Assembly: GCF_004570345.1 (NCBI RefSeq)
Contig: NZ_SPQM01000135.1
Location: forward strand, 1-12,261
Source of the DNA: Blastococcus sp. CT_GayMR20
GTDB taxonomy: Bacteria; Actinomycetota; Actinomycetes; Mycobacteriales; Geodermatophilaceae
Length of the DNA stretch: 12,261 bases
Reading direction: 5' to 3'
The position numbers and the translations under genes were made by a program. Shown in pieces: positions 1 through 6,918 of this stretch; positions within the stretch are counted from its first letter, which is position 1; each line of letters begins with the position of its first letter. The notes beneath the pieces were generated by a model. The model ran no database searches. It was not told where the DNA came from and saw only the letters and a program-made list of their open reading frames with translations.

Positions 1-804
1 GACGCCCTCATCGCCTCGGGCACCACGGCGATCGCCTACGAGACCGTCCAGACGCCCGACGGCGCCCTGCCGCTGCTGGCGCCCATGTCGGAGGTCGCCG
101 GCCGCATGGCCCCTCAGGTGGGGGCGCACAGTCTGGAGCGGGCGCACGGCGGCCGCGGCGTGCTGCTCGGCGGCGTGTCCGGCGTCTACGCCGCGAAGGT
201 CGTCGTCATCGGTGCCGGGGTCTCCGGGATGAACGCGGCCACGATCGCGCTCGGCATGCAGGCGGAGGTGATCGTGCTCGACCGGGACATCGAGAAGCTG
301 CGGTCGGCCGACCGGATCTACCGCGGTCACCTGCAGACGGTCGCGTCCAACGCCTACGAGGTGGAGCGTGCCGTCCTCGACGCCGACCTCGTCATCGGCG
401 CGGTCCTCGTGCCGGGTGCCAAGGCGCCCACACTCATCAGCAACGAGCTCGTGTCGCGGATGAAGCCGGGGTCGGTGCTCGTCGACATCGCCGTCGACCA
501 GGGCGGCTGCTTCGAGGACACCCGCCCGACGACGCACGACGACCCGACGTTCCGCGTCCACGAGTCGGTCTTCTACTGCGTGGCCAACATGCCCGGCGCC
601 GTCCCGAACACCTCGACCCACGCCCTGACCAACGTGACGCTGCCCTACGTGATGGCGCTGGCCAACGAGGGGACGGCGGGCGCGGTCGCGGCCCACCCCG
701 CCCTCGCCCACGGCGTGAACGTCGTGGCCGGCCAGGTGGTGCTGCCGGAGGTCGCCGAGGCGCACGGCATGACCGCCGTCCCGCTCCAGGAGGTCCTGCA
801 CTGA
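1..804 (+). CDS. ald: Alanine dehydrogenase, C-terminal 267 residues (5' end outside window)
   Basis: NAD-dependent alanine dehydrogenase, which interconverts L-alanine and pyruvate plus ammonia in the cytosol. The reading frame is open from the first base, so the gene starts upstream; the family is about 370 residues and 267 are seen. Visible signatures are [12 protein letters not shown] and [16 protein letters not shown] near the left edge, a Rossmann glycine motif [12 protein letters not shown], the ribose-binding acidic position in VIVLDRD, and the catalytic-site stretch [19 protein letters not shown]. The [16 protein letters not shown] block is also typical of Ald. The stop TGA at 802-804 overlaps the proposed CTG start of xerD. 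The protein continues upstream of the Met codon at 85, which is an internal residue. The related PntA transhydrogenase is less likely because the Ald-specific motifs fit throughout. Confidence 0.95.
   Translation, partial: DALIASGTTAIAYETVQTPDGALPLLAPMSEVAGRMAPQVGAHSLERAHGGRGVLLGGVSGVYAAKVVVIGAGVSGMNAATIALGMQAEVIVLDRDIEKLRSADRIYRGHLQTVASNAYEVERAVLDADLVIGAVLVPGAKAPTLISNELVSRMKPGSVLVDIAVDQGGCFEDTRPTTHDDPTFRVHESVFYCVANMPGAVPNTSTHALTNVTLPYVMALANEGTAGAVAAHPALAHGVNVVAGQVVLPEVAEAHGMTAVPLQEVLH
788..803 (+). promoter_or_regulatory. Ribosome binding site deciding a CTG start for xerD
   Basis: AGGAGG at 788-793 lies inside the end of ald. A 7-nt spacer leads to CTG at 801-803, which overlaps the ald TGA. 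No ATG, GTG or TTG occurs in the xerD frame between here and GTG 876, which is too far downstream to keep the N-terminal domain whole. Translational coupling to ald is inferred. Confidence 0.6.
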
Positions 805-1760
805 CGCTCGCTGCCGACCTCGGTGCCGGTCCCGCCCCCGAGCGGGTCGTCACCGGCTACCTGGACCACCTGACCGTGGAGCGTGGACTCGCCGCCAACA
901 CGATCGCCTCGTACCGGCGCGACCTGCGCCGCTACACGGAGTACCTCGCCGCGGCCGGCGTCCGCGGGATGCGCGAGGTCGCCGAGTCCGACGTCTCCGG
1001 GTTCCTCGCCGCCCTCCGTCAGGGGGACGACGACCATCCGCCGCTGTCGGCGACGTCCGCGGCCCGCGCGGTGGTCGCGGTCCGCGGCCTGCACCGGTTC
1101 GCGCTGCTGGACGGGCTCGTGCCCGACGACGTGGCGCACGAGGTGAAGCCCCCGACCCCCGCTCGGCGGTTGCCGAAGGCGATCCCGGTGGAGTCGGTGG
1201 TCGCGCTCATCGAGGCGGCGGGCGCGGTCGAGGGCCCGCGGGGGCTGCGGGACCGGGCTCTGCTGGAGCTGCTGTACGGCACCGGGGCGCGCATCTCCGA
1301 GGCCGTCGGGCTGGCGGTCGACGACCTCGACCGCGGGCAGGCAGCGGTGCGGCTGGCCGGCAAGGGCGGCAAGGAGCGCGTCGTCCCGGTGGGCAGCTAC
1401 GCCCTGCGGGCCGTCGAGGAGTACCTGGTGCGGGCCCGGCCGGCTCTGGCGGCCAGCGGGCGGACCGGCGTCCGTGGGGGAGCGTTGTTCCTCAACGTGC
1501 GCGGCGGCGCGCTCTCGCGGCAGAGCGCCTGGGCCATCCTGCGGTCGTCCGCGGAGCGCGCCGGGCTCACCGCGGAGGTCTCACCCCACACGCTGCGGCA
1601 CTCGTTCGCGACCCACCTCCTCGACGGCGGCGCAGACGTGCGCGTCGTCCAGGAGCTGCTCGGTCACGCGTCGGTGACGACGACGCAGGTGTACACGCTG
1701 GTCACCGTCGACCGGCTCCGCGAGGTCTACGCGACGAGCCATCCGCGGGCACGCAGCTGA
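801..1760 (+). CDS. xerD: Tyrosine recombinase XerD
   Basis: Site-specific tyrosine recombinase that, with XerC, resolves chromosome dimers at dif. The 319 residues hold an N-terminal SAM-like DNA-binding domain (about 15-110) and a C-terminal catalytic domain (about 125-310). Numbered from 801, the catalytic set is complete: R164 in [10 protein letters not shown]188 in [12 protein letters not shown]263 and R266 in [15 protein letters not shown]289 in LLGHASV, and nucleophile Y298 in TTTQVYT. The first ATG/GTG/TTG in frame is GTG 876, but that would remove the conserved start of the core ([12 protein letters not shown]). The frame is open back into ald. A CTG at 801 lies 7 nt after a perfect AGGAGG (788-793) and overlaps the ald stop as CTGA, so I choose it. 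XerD rather than XerC rests on the parA-scpAB context. The start is the least certain part. Confidence 0.9.
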   Translation: MTLAADLGAGPAPERVVTGYLDHLTVERGLAANTIASYRRDLRRYTEYLAAAGVRGMREVAESDVSGFLAALRQGDDDHPPLSATSAARAVVAVRGLHRFALLDGLVPDDVAHEVKPPTPARRLPKAIPVESVVALIEAAGAVEGPRGLRDRALLELLYGTGARISEAVGLAVDDLDRGQAAVRLAGKGGKERVVPVGSYALRAVEEYLVRARPALAASGRTGVRGGALFLNVRGGALSRQSAWAILRSSAERAGLTAEVSPHTLRHSFATHLLDGGADVRVVQELLGHASVTTTQVYTLVTVDRLREVYATSHPRARS

Positions 1761-1781
1761 CATCGGCCGGTTCGTGTCGTT

Positions 1782-1796
1782 GGCACTATCTGTGCC
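1782..1796 (+). terminator. Weak inverted repeat behind xerD, possible terminator
   Basis: GGCAC (1782-1786) and GTGCC (1792-1796) form a perfect 5-bp stem with a 5-nt loop, 21 nt after the xerD stop. There is no following T run and the stem is short, so it is either a weak U-less terminator or an operator. Confidence 0.25.
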
Positions 1797-1836
1797 GGAT
1801 TCCGCTTGTGCAGTCACAGGTGTTGCCATTGGTCGC

Positions 1837-1848
1837 CATGTCGACATG
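1837..1848. promoter_or_regulatory. 12-bp perfect palindrome CATGTCGACATG in the xerD-parA gap
   Basis: Self-complementary 12-mer lying 19 bp upstream of the proposed parA -35 box. After one mismatch on each side two further base pairs match (CG/CG). The position suits an operator, but several 12-bp palindromes are expected by chance in 12 kb. It does not resemble the parS consensus. Confidence 0.3.
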
Positions 1849-1866
1849 ACGCCCCGGCGTGCCTCC

Positions 1867-1895
1867 TTGGGAAGAGCTTCCGCACTCCATAGCGT
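1867..1895 (+). promoter_or_regulatory. Probable promoter of parA and its partner gene
   Basis: A -35 element TTGGGA (1867-1872) is separated by exactly 17 bp from a -10 element TAGCGT (1890-1895), which fits the actinobacterial TANNNT pattern. The start point would be near 1902, leaving a leader of about 75 nt before the parA ATG. The same -10 hexamer occurs before the hydrolase and mmpL genes on the other strand. Confidence 0.55.
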
Positions 1896-1923
1896 CCTCA
1901 TCACCCGAGCGGGCAGGACGGCT

Positions 1924-1949
1924 GACCGCGACCGGAACCGACCGGAATC
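1924..1949 (+). repeat. Short tandem repeats with 10-bp period in the parA leader
   Basis: GACCGGAA occurs at 1930-1937 and again at 1940-1947, exactly 10 bp apart, and a third GACCG precedes them at 1924-1928. The copies lie between the proposed promoter and the parA start, on the same face of the helix. This is an arrangement used by ribbon-helix-helix regulators. Operator function is inferred only. Confidence 0.35.
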
Positions 1950-1976
1950 GGGCACGAGGTGGAGGCAACAAGACCC

Positions 1977-2879
1977 ATGGCTACCCGAGCGGACGCGGCC
2001 TCTGCCGTCGCGCGCCCGCACGACAGCGGCCCCGAGATGGGGGCGATCTCGCGACAGGACCCGGCGAAGGCCCGCCAGCGCCCCCTGCCCGAGCCCCAGC
2101 CCATCACCGAGCACGGGCCCGCCCGCATCATCGCGATGTGCAACCAGAAGGGCGGCGTCGGCAAGACGACGTCCACCATCAACCTGGGTGCCGCACTGAC
2201 CGAGTACGGCCGGCGCGTCCTGCTCATCGACCTCGACCCGCAGGGCGCCCTGTCGGTCGGCCTCGGGATCCCCGCCCAGAACATGGACCGGACGATCTAC
2301 AACGCCCTGATGGAGCGGAAGACGACGCTCGCCGACGTGCGGGTGCCGACCGACATCGCGGGCCTGGACCTGGTGCCGAGCAACATCGACCTGTCGGCCG
2401 CCGAGGTGCAACTGGTCAGTGAGGTCGCCCGCGAGCAGACGCTGCTGCGGGTGCTGGCCGACGTGCGCAACGACTACGACTACATCCTCATCGACTGCCA
2501 GCCGTCTCTCGGCCTGCTGACGGTGAACGCGCTGACCGCGGCGCAGGGCGTGATCATCCCGCTCGAGTGCGAGTTCTTCTCCCTCCGCGGCGTGGCGCTC
2601 CTCGTCGACACGATCGACAAGGTCAAGGAGCGGCTGAACCCGTCGCTGGAGATCTCCGGGATCCTCGCGACGATGTACGACTCCCGGACCGTGCACTGCC
2701 GCGAGGTGTTCAGCCGCGTGGTCGAGGCCTTCGACGACACGGTGTTCCAGACCGTCATCCAGCGCACGGTGCGCTTCCCGGAGACCACCGTCGCCGGGCA
2801 GCCGATCACCACGTGGGCCCCCACCTCGTCGGGCGCCTCGGCGTACCGCGACCTCGCCAAGGAGGTTCTGGCCCTGTGA
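1977..2879 (+). CDS. parA: Orphan ParA/Soj-family ATPase
   Basis: A deviant Walker-type ATPase of the chromosome partitioning family, 300 residues. It has a 45-residue polar, probably flexible N-terminal tail rich in Ala, Pro and Arg. The deviant Walker A motif KGGVGKTT at 58-65 carries the signature lysine K58 and the P-loop lysine K63; then come LIDLDPQG (83-90) and Walker B ILIDCQP (170-176). I chose ATG 1977, which follows GGAGG (1961-1965) by 11 nt; GTG 1959 in the same frame would add six residues but lacks a clear ribosome site. The stop overlaps the next gene's GTG. Its place between xerD and scpA matches the ParA-like orphan called PldP in Corynebacterium, not the ParA next to ParB near the origin. 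It likely acts on the nucleoid in segregation or division placement; its partner is probably the next gene. Confidence 0.93.
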   Translation: MATRADAASAVARPHDSGPEMGAISRQDPAKARQRPLPEPQPITEHGPARIIAMCNQKGGVGKTTSTINLGAALTEYGRRVLLIDLDPQGALSVGLGIPAQNMDRTIYNALMERKTTLADVRVPTDIAGLDLVPSNIDLSAAEVQLVSEVAREQTLLRVLADVRNDYDYILIDCQPSLGLLTVNALTAAQGVIIPLECEFFSLRGVALLVDTIDKVKERLNPSLEISGILATMYDSRTVHCREVFSRVVEAFDDTVFQTVIQRTVRFPETTVAGQPITTWAPTSSGASAYRDLAKEVLAL

Positions 2880-3385
2880 CTCGGAGGCCCGTTCTTCCCG
2901 GCGCCTCGGAGCTGTTCCGGCGCACCGACGCCGGCTCCTCGGTCCCCGAGGTCACCGAGCTGCCCAGCCTGAGCACCACGACCAGCTCGCCCGCCCTGAG
3001 GGGCAGCGCGCGCCAGTCGGAAGAGACCTCGGGCACCCCGCTGACGCTGGTGCCCGGCGGCGCGGACGAGCTCGCCTCGTTCCGGTCGGTCCCGCAGTCG
3101 GCTCCGGCCGTGCAGCCCGCGCCGGTGATGCAGCCGTCCATCCCCACGCGGGGCCGCCCCGCGCGCACCCGCAACGACCGCACCAAGCACGACGAGAAGA
3201 TCACCGTCTACATCTCCGCGGACGAACTGCTCGCGCTGGAGACGGCGCGGCTGACGCTGCGCGGCCGGCACGGGGTCGCGGCCGACCGTGGCCGCATCGT
3301 CCGCGAGGCGATCTCGGTCCTCCTCGCCGACCTCGACGAGCGCGGCGACGACTCGGTCCTGGTCCGCCGGCTCAAGGGGAACTGA
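2876..3385 (+). CDS. Ribbon-helix-helix protein, candidate DNA-binding partner of the ParA ATPase
   Basis: A 169-residue protein starting at GTG 2876, which overlaps the parA stop as GTGA. Residues 1-95 are rich in Ser, Thr, Pro and Gln and probably disordered, with arginine pairs at 3-4 and 15-16 and a TRGRPARTRNDR basic patch at 91-102. The C-terminal part reads as a ribbon-helix-helix fold: strand KITVYIS (108-114), helix ADELLALETARL (from 115), then a second helix around DRGRIVREAISVLLADLDER (137-156). Such proteins dimerise and insert the strand into the DNA major groove. Plasmid ParG-type partners have the same plan, a flexible basic tail that activates the ParA ATPase plus an RHH domain. 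That role here is inferred from coupling to parA. I do not know an established gene name. Confidence 0.8.
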   Translation: MTRRPVLPGASELFRRTDAGSSVPEVTELPSLSTTTSSPALRGSARQSEETSGTPLTLVPGGADELASFRSVPQSAPAVQPAPVMQPSIPTRGRPARTRNDRTKHDEKITVYISADELLALETARLTLRGRHGVAADRGRIVREAISVLLADLDERGDDSVLVRRLKGN

Positions 3386-3394
3386 CGCCGGGCA

Positions 3395-3408
3395 TAGGCT
3401 CGGCATCC
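3395..3408 (+). promoter_or_regulatory. -10 box of a probable leaderless promoter for scpA
   Basis: TAGGCT (3395-3400) matches the TANNNT -10 consensus and is followed by 8 nt and then the scpA GTG. That spacing would place the transcript start on or next to the start codon. No good ribosome binding site precedes the GTG, which also suggests leaderless translation. The -35 region (TCAAGG, 3372-3377) is weak. Confidence 0.5.
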
Positions 3409-4275
3409 GTGAGCAGCAGCACCGATGCGGTCCCCTCGGCTGGCACAGCCGAGGGGGCCGCGTCGTCACGTTTCACGGTCAAGCTCACCAACTTCGAGGG
3501 CCCGTTCGACCTGCTGCTGCAGCTCATCGGCAAGCACAAGCTCGACGTCACCGAGATCGCCCTGTCGAAGGTCACCGACGAGTTCATCGCCCACCTGCGG
3601 GCGCTCGGCAGCGAGCTCGACCTCGACCAGGCCAGCGAGTTCCTCGTCGTCGCCTCGACGCTGCTCGACCTGAAGGCCGCGCGGCTGCTGCCGGCCGCCG
3701 ACGTCGACGACGAGGAGGACCTCGAGCTCCTCGAGGCCCGCGACCTGCTCTTCGCCCGGCTGCTGCAGTACAAGGCCTACAAGCAGGCCGCCCGGTTCCT
3801 GCGGGAGCGCGAGGCGGAAGCGGCCCGCCGGTTCCCCCGCGAGGCCGGCCTCGAGCCGCGGTTCGCCGAACTCGTGCCCGAGGTGCTCCTCGACCTGTCC
3901 CCGGAGCAGTTCGCGGCACTGGCGGCCCGCGCGTTGACGCCGAAGGGCCCCGAGGTCGTGGGCGTGTCGCACCTGCACGCCCCGGCGGTGAGCGTCTCGG
4001 AGCAGCTGCTCGTCGTCCGCAACCACCTGGTCCGCTCGGGGACGGCGTCCTTCCGGGCGCTCACCGCCGATTGCGGGCACACCAACGAGGTGGTCGCCCG
4101 GTTCCTGGCCCTGCTCGAGCTGTACCGGCAGCAGCGCGTGGTGTTCGAGCAGCTGACGCCGCTGGGGGAGCTGCACGTGCGGTGGACCGGAGGCACGCTC
4201 CCCGCGGTCGGGGACGACGACGCCGGCGACCCGGATCGGAGCAGCGTGGAGCACGTCGAGGAGGAGTACTCGTGA
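3409..4275 (+). CDS. scpA: Segregation and condensation protein A (kleisin of SMC complex)
   Basis: ScpA is the kleisin that bridges the SMC head domains and binds two ScpB copies to form the bacterial condensin. The 288 residues begin with a 20-residue polar tail. Then comes the family hallmark NFEGPFDLLLQLIGKHKLDV (28-47), followed by DQASEFLVVASTLLDLKAARLLP and an acidic run DVDDEEDLELLEARDLL. The C-terminal winged helix runs from about 210 to 275 (residues around SFRALTADCGHTNEVVARFLALLEL), ending in a short acidic tail. Start GTG 3409 is supported by the -10 box just upstream. The stop overlaps scpB by four bases, giving coupled synthesis of the two subunits. Confidence 0.96.
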   Translation: MSSSTDAVPSAGTAEGAASSRFTVKLTNFEGPFDLLLQLIGKHKLDVTEIALSKVTDEFIAHLRALGSELDLDQASEFLVVASTLLDLKAARLLPAADVDDEEDLELLEARDLLFARLLQYKAYKQAARFLREREAEAARRFPREAGLEPRFAELVPEVLLDLSPEQFAALAARALTPKGPEVVGVSHLHAPAVSVSEQLLVVRNHLVRSGTASFRALTADCGHTNEVVARFLALLELYRQQRVVFEQLTPLGELHVRWTGGTLPAVGDDDAGDPDRSSVEHVEEEYS

Positions 4276-5126
4276 GCGGCGAGCCCGAAGAGCCCGGCGC
4301 CGGACCGGCCCCCATCTCCTGGGAGGCGCTGGCCGCCGAGCTGGCCGCGACGCGCGAGCAGGCACAGGACCGGGGGGACGCCGACCCGGCCACCTGGGAC
4401 GCCGTGGCGCAGGCGCTGGCCACCCGCGTCGCCGACCAGCCGCCCGAGGCCTTCCCCGAGCCGGCGCCGGTGCCGCCGACCCCCGACGAGCCGCCGCAGG
4501 ACCCGACGCCGGCCGACGTCCCGGCGGGGGAGCCCGCGCCGGAGGATGAGCCGGCTGGGGCACGGCTCGAGCTGCTCGATCCCGCCGAGCTGCAGGGCGG
4601 GCTGGAGGCGCTGCTGTTCGTGATGGACGACCCGGTCGACGAGGACACGCTGGCCGCCGCGCTCCGGTGCTCCGTCGAGCAGGTGCGCGCCGGGCTGGCC
4701 GACCTCGCGGCCGGCTACGACGAGCGGCGGTCCGGTCTCACGCTGCGCACGGTGGGGGAGGGGTGGCGCCTCTACACCCGGGAGGAGCACGCCCCGGTCG
4801 TCGAGCGCTACCTCGTCGACGGCCAGCGCAGCCGGCTCACGCAGGCGGCGTTGGAGACCCTCGCGGTGATCGCCTACCGCCAGCCGGTGACCCGCGCCCG
4901 GGTGTCGGCCATCCGTGGCGTCGGGGTGGACGGCGTCATGCGGACCCTGCTCACGCGCGGGCTGGTGCACGAGGTCGGTCCCGATCCGGACAGCGGCGGC
5001 GGGCTCTACGCGACGACGCCGCTGTTCCTGGAGCGGCTGGGGCTGCGCAGCCTGGCCGACCTGCCCGAGCTGGCACCGTTCCTGCCGGAGACCGCGGCGA
5101 TGCTCGACGAGCACCCCGACAGTTGA
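4272..5126 (+). CDS. scpB: Segregation and condensation protein B, with long N-terminal extension
   Basis: ScpB dimerises through winged-helix domains and binds ScpA in the SMC condensin. GTG 4272 overlaps the scpA stop and follows GAGGAGGAG (4258-4266) by 5 nt. The 284 residues fall into two parts. About 1-105 is rich in Pro, Ala, Glu and Asp (for example PEPAPVPPTPDEPPQDPTP) and has no ScpB similarity that I can see. The core from about 106 holds LQGGLEALLFVMDDPVDE, the first winged helix, LTQAALETLAVIAYRQPVTR (189-208), AIRGVGVDGVMRTLLTRGLV, and the closing GGGLYATTPLFLERLGL (242-258). It is longer than the usual ScpB because of the acidic-proline extension. It ends 7 bp from the convergent hydrolase gene. 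Confidence 0.95.
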   Translation: MSGEPEEPGAGPAPISWEALAAELAATREQAQDRGDADPATWDAVAQALATRVADQPPEAFPEPAPVPPTPDEPPQDPTPADVPAGEPAPEDEPAGARLELLDPAELQGGLEALLFVMDDPVDEDTLAAALRCSVEQVRAGLADLAAGYDERRSGLTLRTVGEGWRLYTREEHAPVVERYLVDGQRSRLTQAALETLAVIAYRQPVTRARVSAIRGVGVDGVMRTLLTRGLVHEVGPDPDSGGGLYATTPLFLERLGLRSLADLPELAPFLPETAAMLDEHPDS

Positions 5127-5133
5127 GCGGGCG

Positions 5134-5952
5134 TCACGACTCGTCGTCCTCGGCGAGTCCGGCGACGAAGGCGACGACGTCGGCGGCCAGCCGAGCCGGT
5201 TGTTCCTCCAGCACGAGGTGACCGGCGTCCTCGTACTCGATCCATTCCGCGCCGGGGATCGCGGCCAGCAGCGCATCGGTCTGCTCGCGGCCCAGGAGTC
5301 CGTCGCGGCCGCCGCTGATCACCAGCGTCGGCGCACTGACCACGCCCAGCTCGGTCGGCGGCGTCGACCTGTTGAGCCCGCGGAAGGTCGCCGTCCAGAT
5401 CGGGGCGGGCAGCCGCAGCGCGTCCTCCACGAGGACGTCGACGTACCAGGACGGCAGCCGCTCGAGGTCGGTGAACCCGGCGATGAACTGCCGCACCCAG
5501 GCCGGGTCGACCGGGTCGCTGATGAGGGCCAACTCCTCGGCGAACGGCGGGCGGCCGCGCAGGTCGTGCGGTGTGCCGGCGAGCACGAGGCCCGCGACCC
5601 GCTCCGGGGCGCTCACCGCGACCTGCTGGGCGAGGTAGCCGCCGCTGGAGGCGCCGACGAGGACGGCCCGCGGCACCTCCAGCGCGTCGAGTGCAGCCAC
5701 GACGTCCGCGGCGAGGGTGGCCAGGTCGTAGCCCTCCGGCGGCTTGTCGGCGTCGCCGTGCCCGCGGAGGTCGAACGCCAGGGTCCGCACGTGCGGGGAC
5801 ACAAGCGGCGCCAGCGCGGCGAAGGAGCGGCGGGCCGCAGCCCAGCTGTGCAGGAGGACCACCGGTGCATCGGCGGTCGGCTCGCCCTCGTCCGTGACGG
5901 CCGTCGCGATGCCGGTCGCCAGGTGGAGTCGTCCGTCCCCTGCGGGCGCCAT
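5134..5952 (-). CDS. Alpha/beta hydrolase, substrate unknown
   Basis: A 272-residue cytosolic alpha/beta-hydrolase-fold protein. The oxyanion region is VVLLHSWAA (31-39) and the strand-turn AFDLRGHGDADKP (59-71) is typical. The nucleophile elbow is GASSG with S102, the acid is D217 in SGGRDGLL, and the histidine is H245 in EDAGHLVLEE, so the triad is complete. The overall look is that of the 3-oxoadipate enol-lactonase / haloperoxidase-like esterase group, but nothing fixes the substrate. It is convergent with scpB and divergent from rluB, so it sits as a minus-strand wedge inside a conserved + strand block. A TAGCGT -10 box six bases before the ATG suggests a leaderless transcript. No signal peptide is seen. 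Confidence 0.9.
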   Translation of the reverse strand: MAPAGDGRLHLATGIATAVTDEGEPTADAPVVLLHSWAAARRSFAALAPLVSPHVRTLAFDLRGHGDADKPPEGYDLATLAADVVAALDALEVPRAVLVGASSGGYLAQQVAVSAPERVAGLVLAGTPHDLRGRPPFAEELALISDPVDPAWVRQFIAGFTDLERLPSWYVDVLVEDALRLPAPIWTATFRGLNRSTPPTELGVVSAPTLVISGGRDGLLGREQTDALLAAIPGAEWIEYEDAGHLVLEEQPARLAADVVAFVAGLAEDDES

Positions 5953-5964
5953 GTGCTGACGCTA
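5953..5964 (-). promoter_or_regulatory. -10 box of a probable leaderless promoter for the hydrolase gene
   Basis: On the minus strand TAGCGT (5959-5964) is followed by CAGCAC and then the ATG at 5952. A start point at or within a base or two of the ATG is expected. No Shine-Dalgarno sequence fits in this space. The -35 region is not recognisable. Confidence 0.45.
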
Positions 5965-6021
5965 GCCGGAGCCGGACCGGCGTTCGTGCTCACCGTGGAC
6001 GAAGGCGCCTGCCAACGGTGG

Positions 6022-6035
6022 GAGACTGGGCGGCG
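6022..6035 (+). promoter_or_regulatory. Weak -10-like box or ribosome site before rluB
   Basis: GAGACT (6022-6027) keeps the A2 and T6 of TANNNT and lies 8 nt before ATG 6036, the same geometry as at scpA. The overlapping GGGAGA (6020-6025) could instead act as a ribosome binding site at 10 nt. The 83-bp divergent gap with the hydrolase has no better candidate. Confidence 0.25.
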
Positions 6036-6881
6036 ATGAACACCGCAAACCCTGACGACGAGACCACCACCGCGGCCGGCGACGGCTGGTCGGAGGACAT
6101 GGAGCTCGCCCCGGTCCACCCCGGTGACCGCGACGACTCCGAGCCCGACGACGACCGCCAGGGGGAGCGGCTGCAGAAGGTCCTGGCCCGCGCGGGGGTC
6201 GGCTCGCGCCGGGTCTGCGAGGACATGATCGAGGCGGGGCGCATCAGCGTGAACGGCAGGCAGGTCACCGTGCAGGGCATGCGGGTCGACCCGGCCGTCG
6301 ACAAGATCGCCGTCGACGGCGTCCGCATCGAGACCCGCGAGGACCGCGTCACCTATGCGATGAACAAGCCGCCGGGCGTCATCACCGCGATGAGCGACGA
6401 CCGCAACCGCTCGACGGTCGGGGACATGGTCGGCGACCTGGCGAAGGGCCTGGTCCACGTCGGCCGGCTGGACCAGGACACCGAGGGCCTGCTCCTGCTC
6501 ACCAACGACGGCGAGCTCGCCCACCGGCTGGCCCATCCCAGCTACGAGGTGCGCAAGACCTACCTGGCGCAGGTCAGCGGCTCGGTGCCGCGGGACCTGG
6601 CCCGACGGCTGCGCAACGGCGTGGAGCTCGAGGACGGGCCGGTGAAGGTCGACTCGTTCCGGGTCGTCGACACCCACGCCGGGCAGTCGGTCGTCGAGGT
6701 CGTGCTGCACGAGGGCCGCAAGCACATCGTCCGCCGCCTGCTGGCGCACGTCGGGCTGCCGGTCTCCCGGCTCACCCGCACCGCCGTCGGTCCCGTACAG
6801 CTCCAGCGGATGCGCTCCGGATCGATCCGCAGACTGTCCAAGGAGGAGCTCGGCACGCTCCAGGAGCTCGTCGGCCTGTAG
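6036..6881 (+). CDS. rluB: 23S rRNA pseudouridine synthase, RluB/RsuA family
   Basis: Pseudouridine synthase of the RsuA/RluB/RluE/RluF family, expected to modify large-subunit rRNA. Of 281 residues, 1-42 form an acidic tail (many Asp and Glu). An S4 RNA-binding domain follows at about 44-95 (RLQKVLARAGVGSRRVCEDM). The catalytic domain starts at YAMNKPPGVITA (107-118) and holds the nucleophile D146 in GRLDQDTEGLLLLTNDGE. Further motifs are RKTYLAQV and EGRKHIVRRLLAHVGLPV. I start at ATG 6036; GTG 6018 in frame would add six residues without a clear ribosome site. In other actinobacteria rluB follows scpB directly, whereas here the hydrolase lies between. A hairpin follows the stop. Exact target base is not determinable here; RluB is the best name from context. 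Confidence 0.92.
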   Translation: MNTANPDDETTTAAGDGWSEDMELAPVHPGDRDDSEPDDDRQGERLQKVLARAGVGSRRVCEDMIEAGRISVNGRQVTVQGMRVDPAVDKIAVDGVRIETREDRVTYAMNKPPGVITAMSDDRNRSTVGDMVGDLAKGLVHVGRLDQDTEGLLLLTNDGELAHRLAHPSYEVRKTYLAQVSGSVPRDLARRLRNGVELEDGPVKVDSFRVVDTHAGQSVVEVVLHEGRKHIVRRLLAHVGLPVSRLTRTAVGPVQLQRMRSGSIRRLSKEELGTLQELVGL

Positions 6882-6918
6882 ACGTTCCCCCGGGACCACG
6901 GTGCCGTGCGCCCCTTCG

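Noticed and set aside
801..1760. xerD as a phage or island integrase acting on tRNA-Pro
   Set aside because: The gene sits in the conserved parA-scpAB block about 10 kb from the tRNA, and its sequence and length fit housekeeping XerD.
1807..1818. TGTG-CAGT-CACA inverted repeat in the xerD-parA gap as a Crp/GlxR-type site
   Set aside because: The spacing between half sites is 4 bp, not the 8 bp needed between TGTG and CACA for Crp-family sites.
1581..2696. Long minus-strand open frames opposite xerD, parA, scpA, der and mmpL
   Set aside because: They are rich in Arg, Pro, Ala, Gly and His without motifs and mirror the codon bias of the real genes on the other strand.
6897..6908. CACGG-TG-CCGTG inverted repeat behind rluB
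   Set aside because: A 2-base gap cannot form a hairpin loop, and as a DNA site it is short and GC-rich with no other support.
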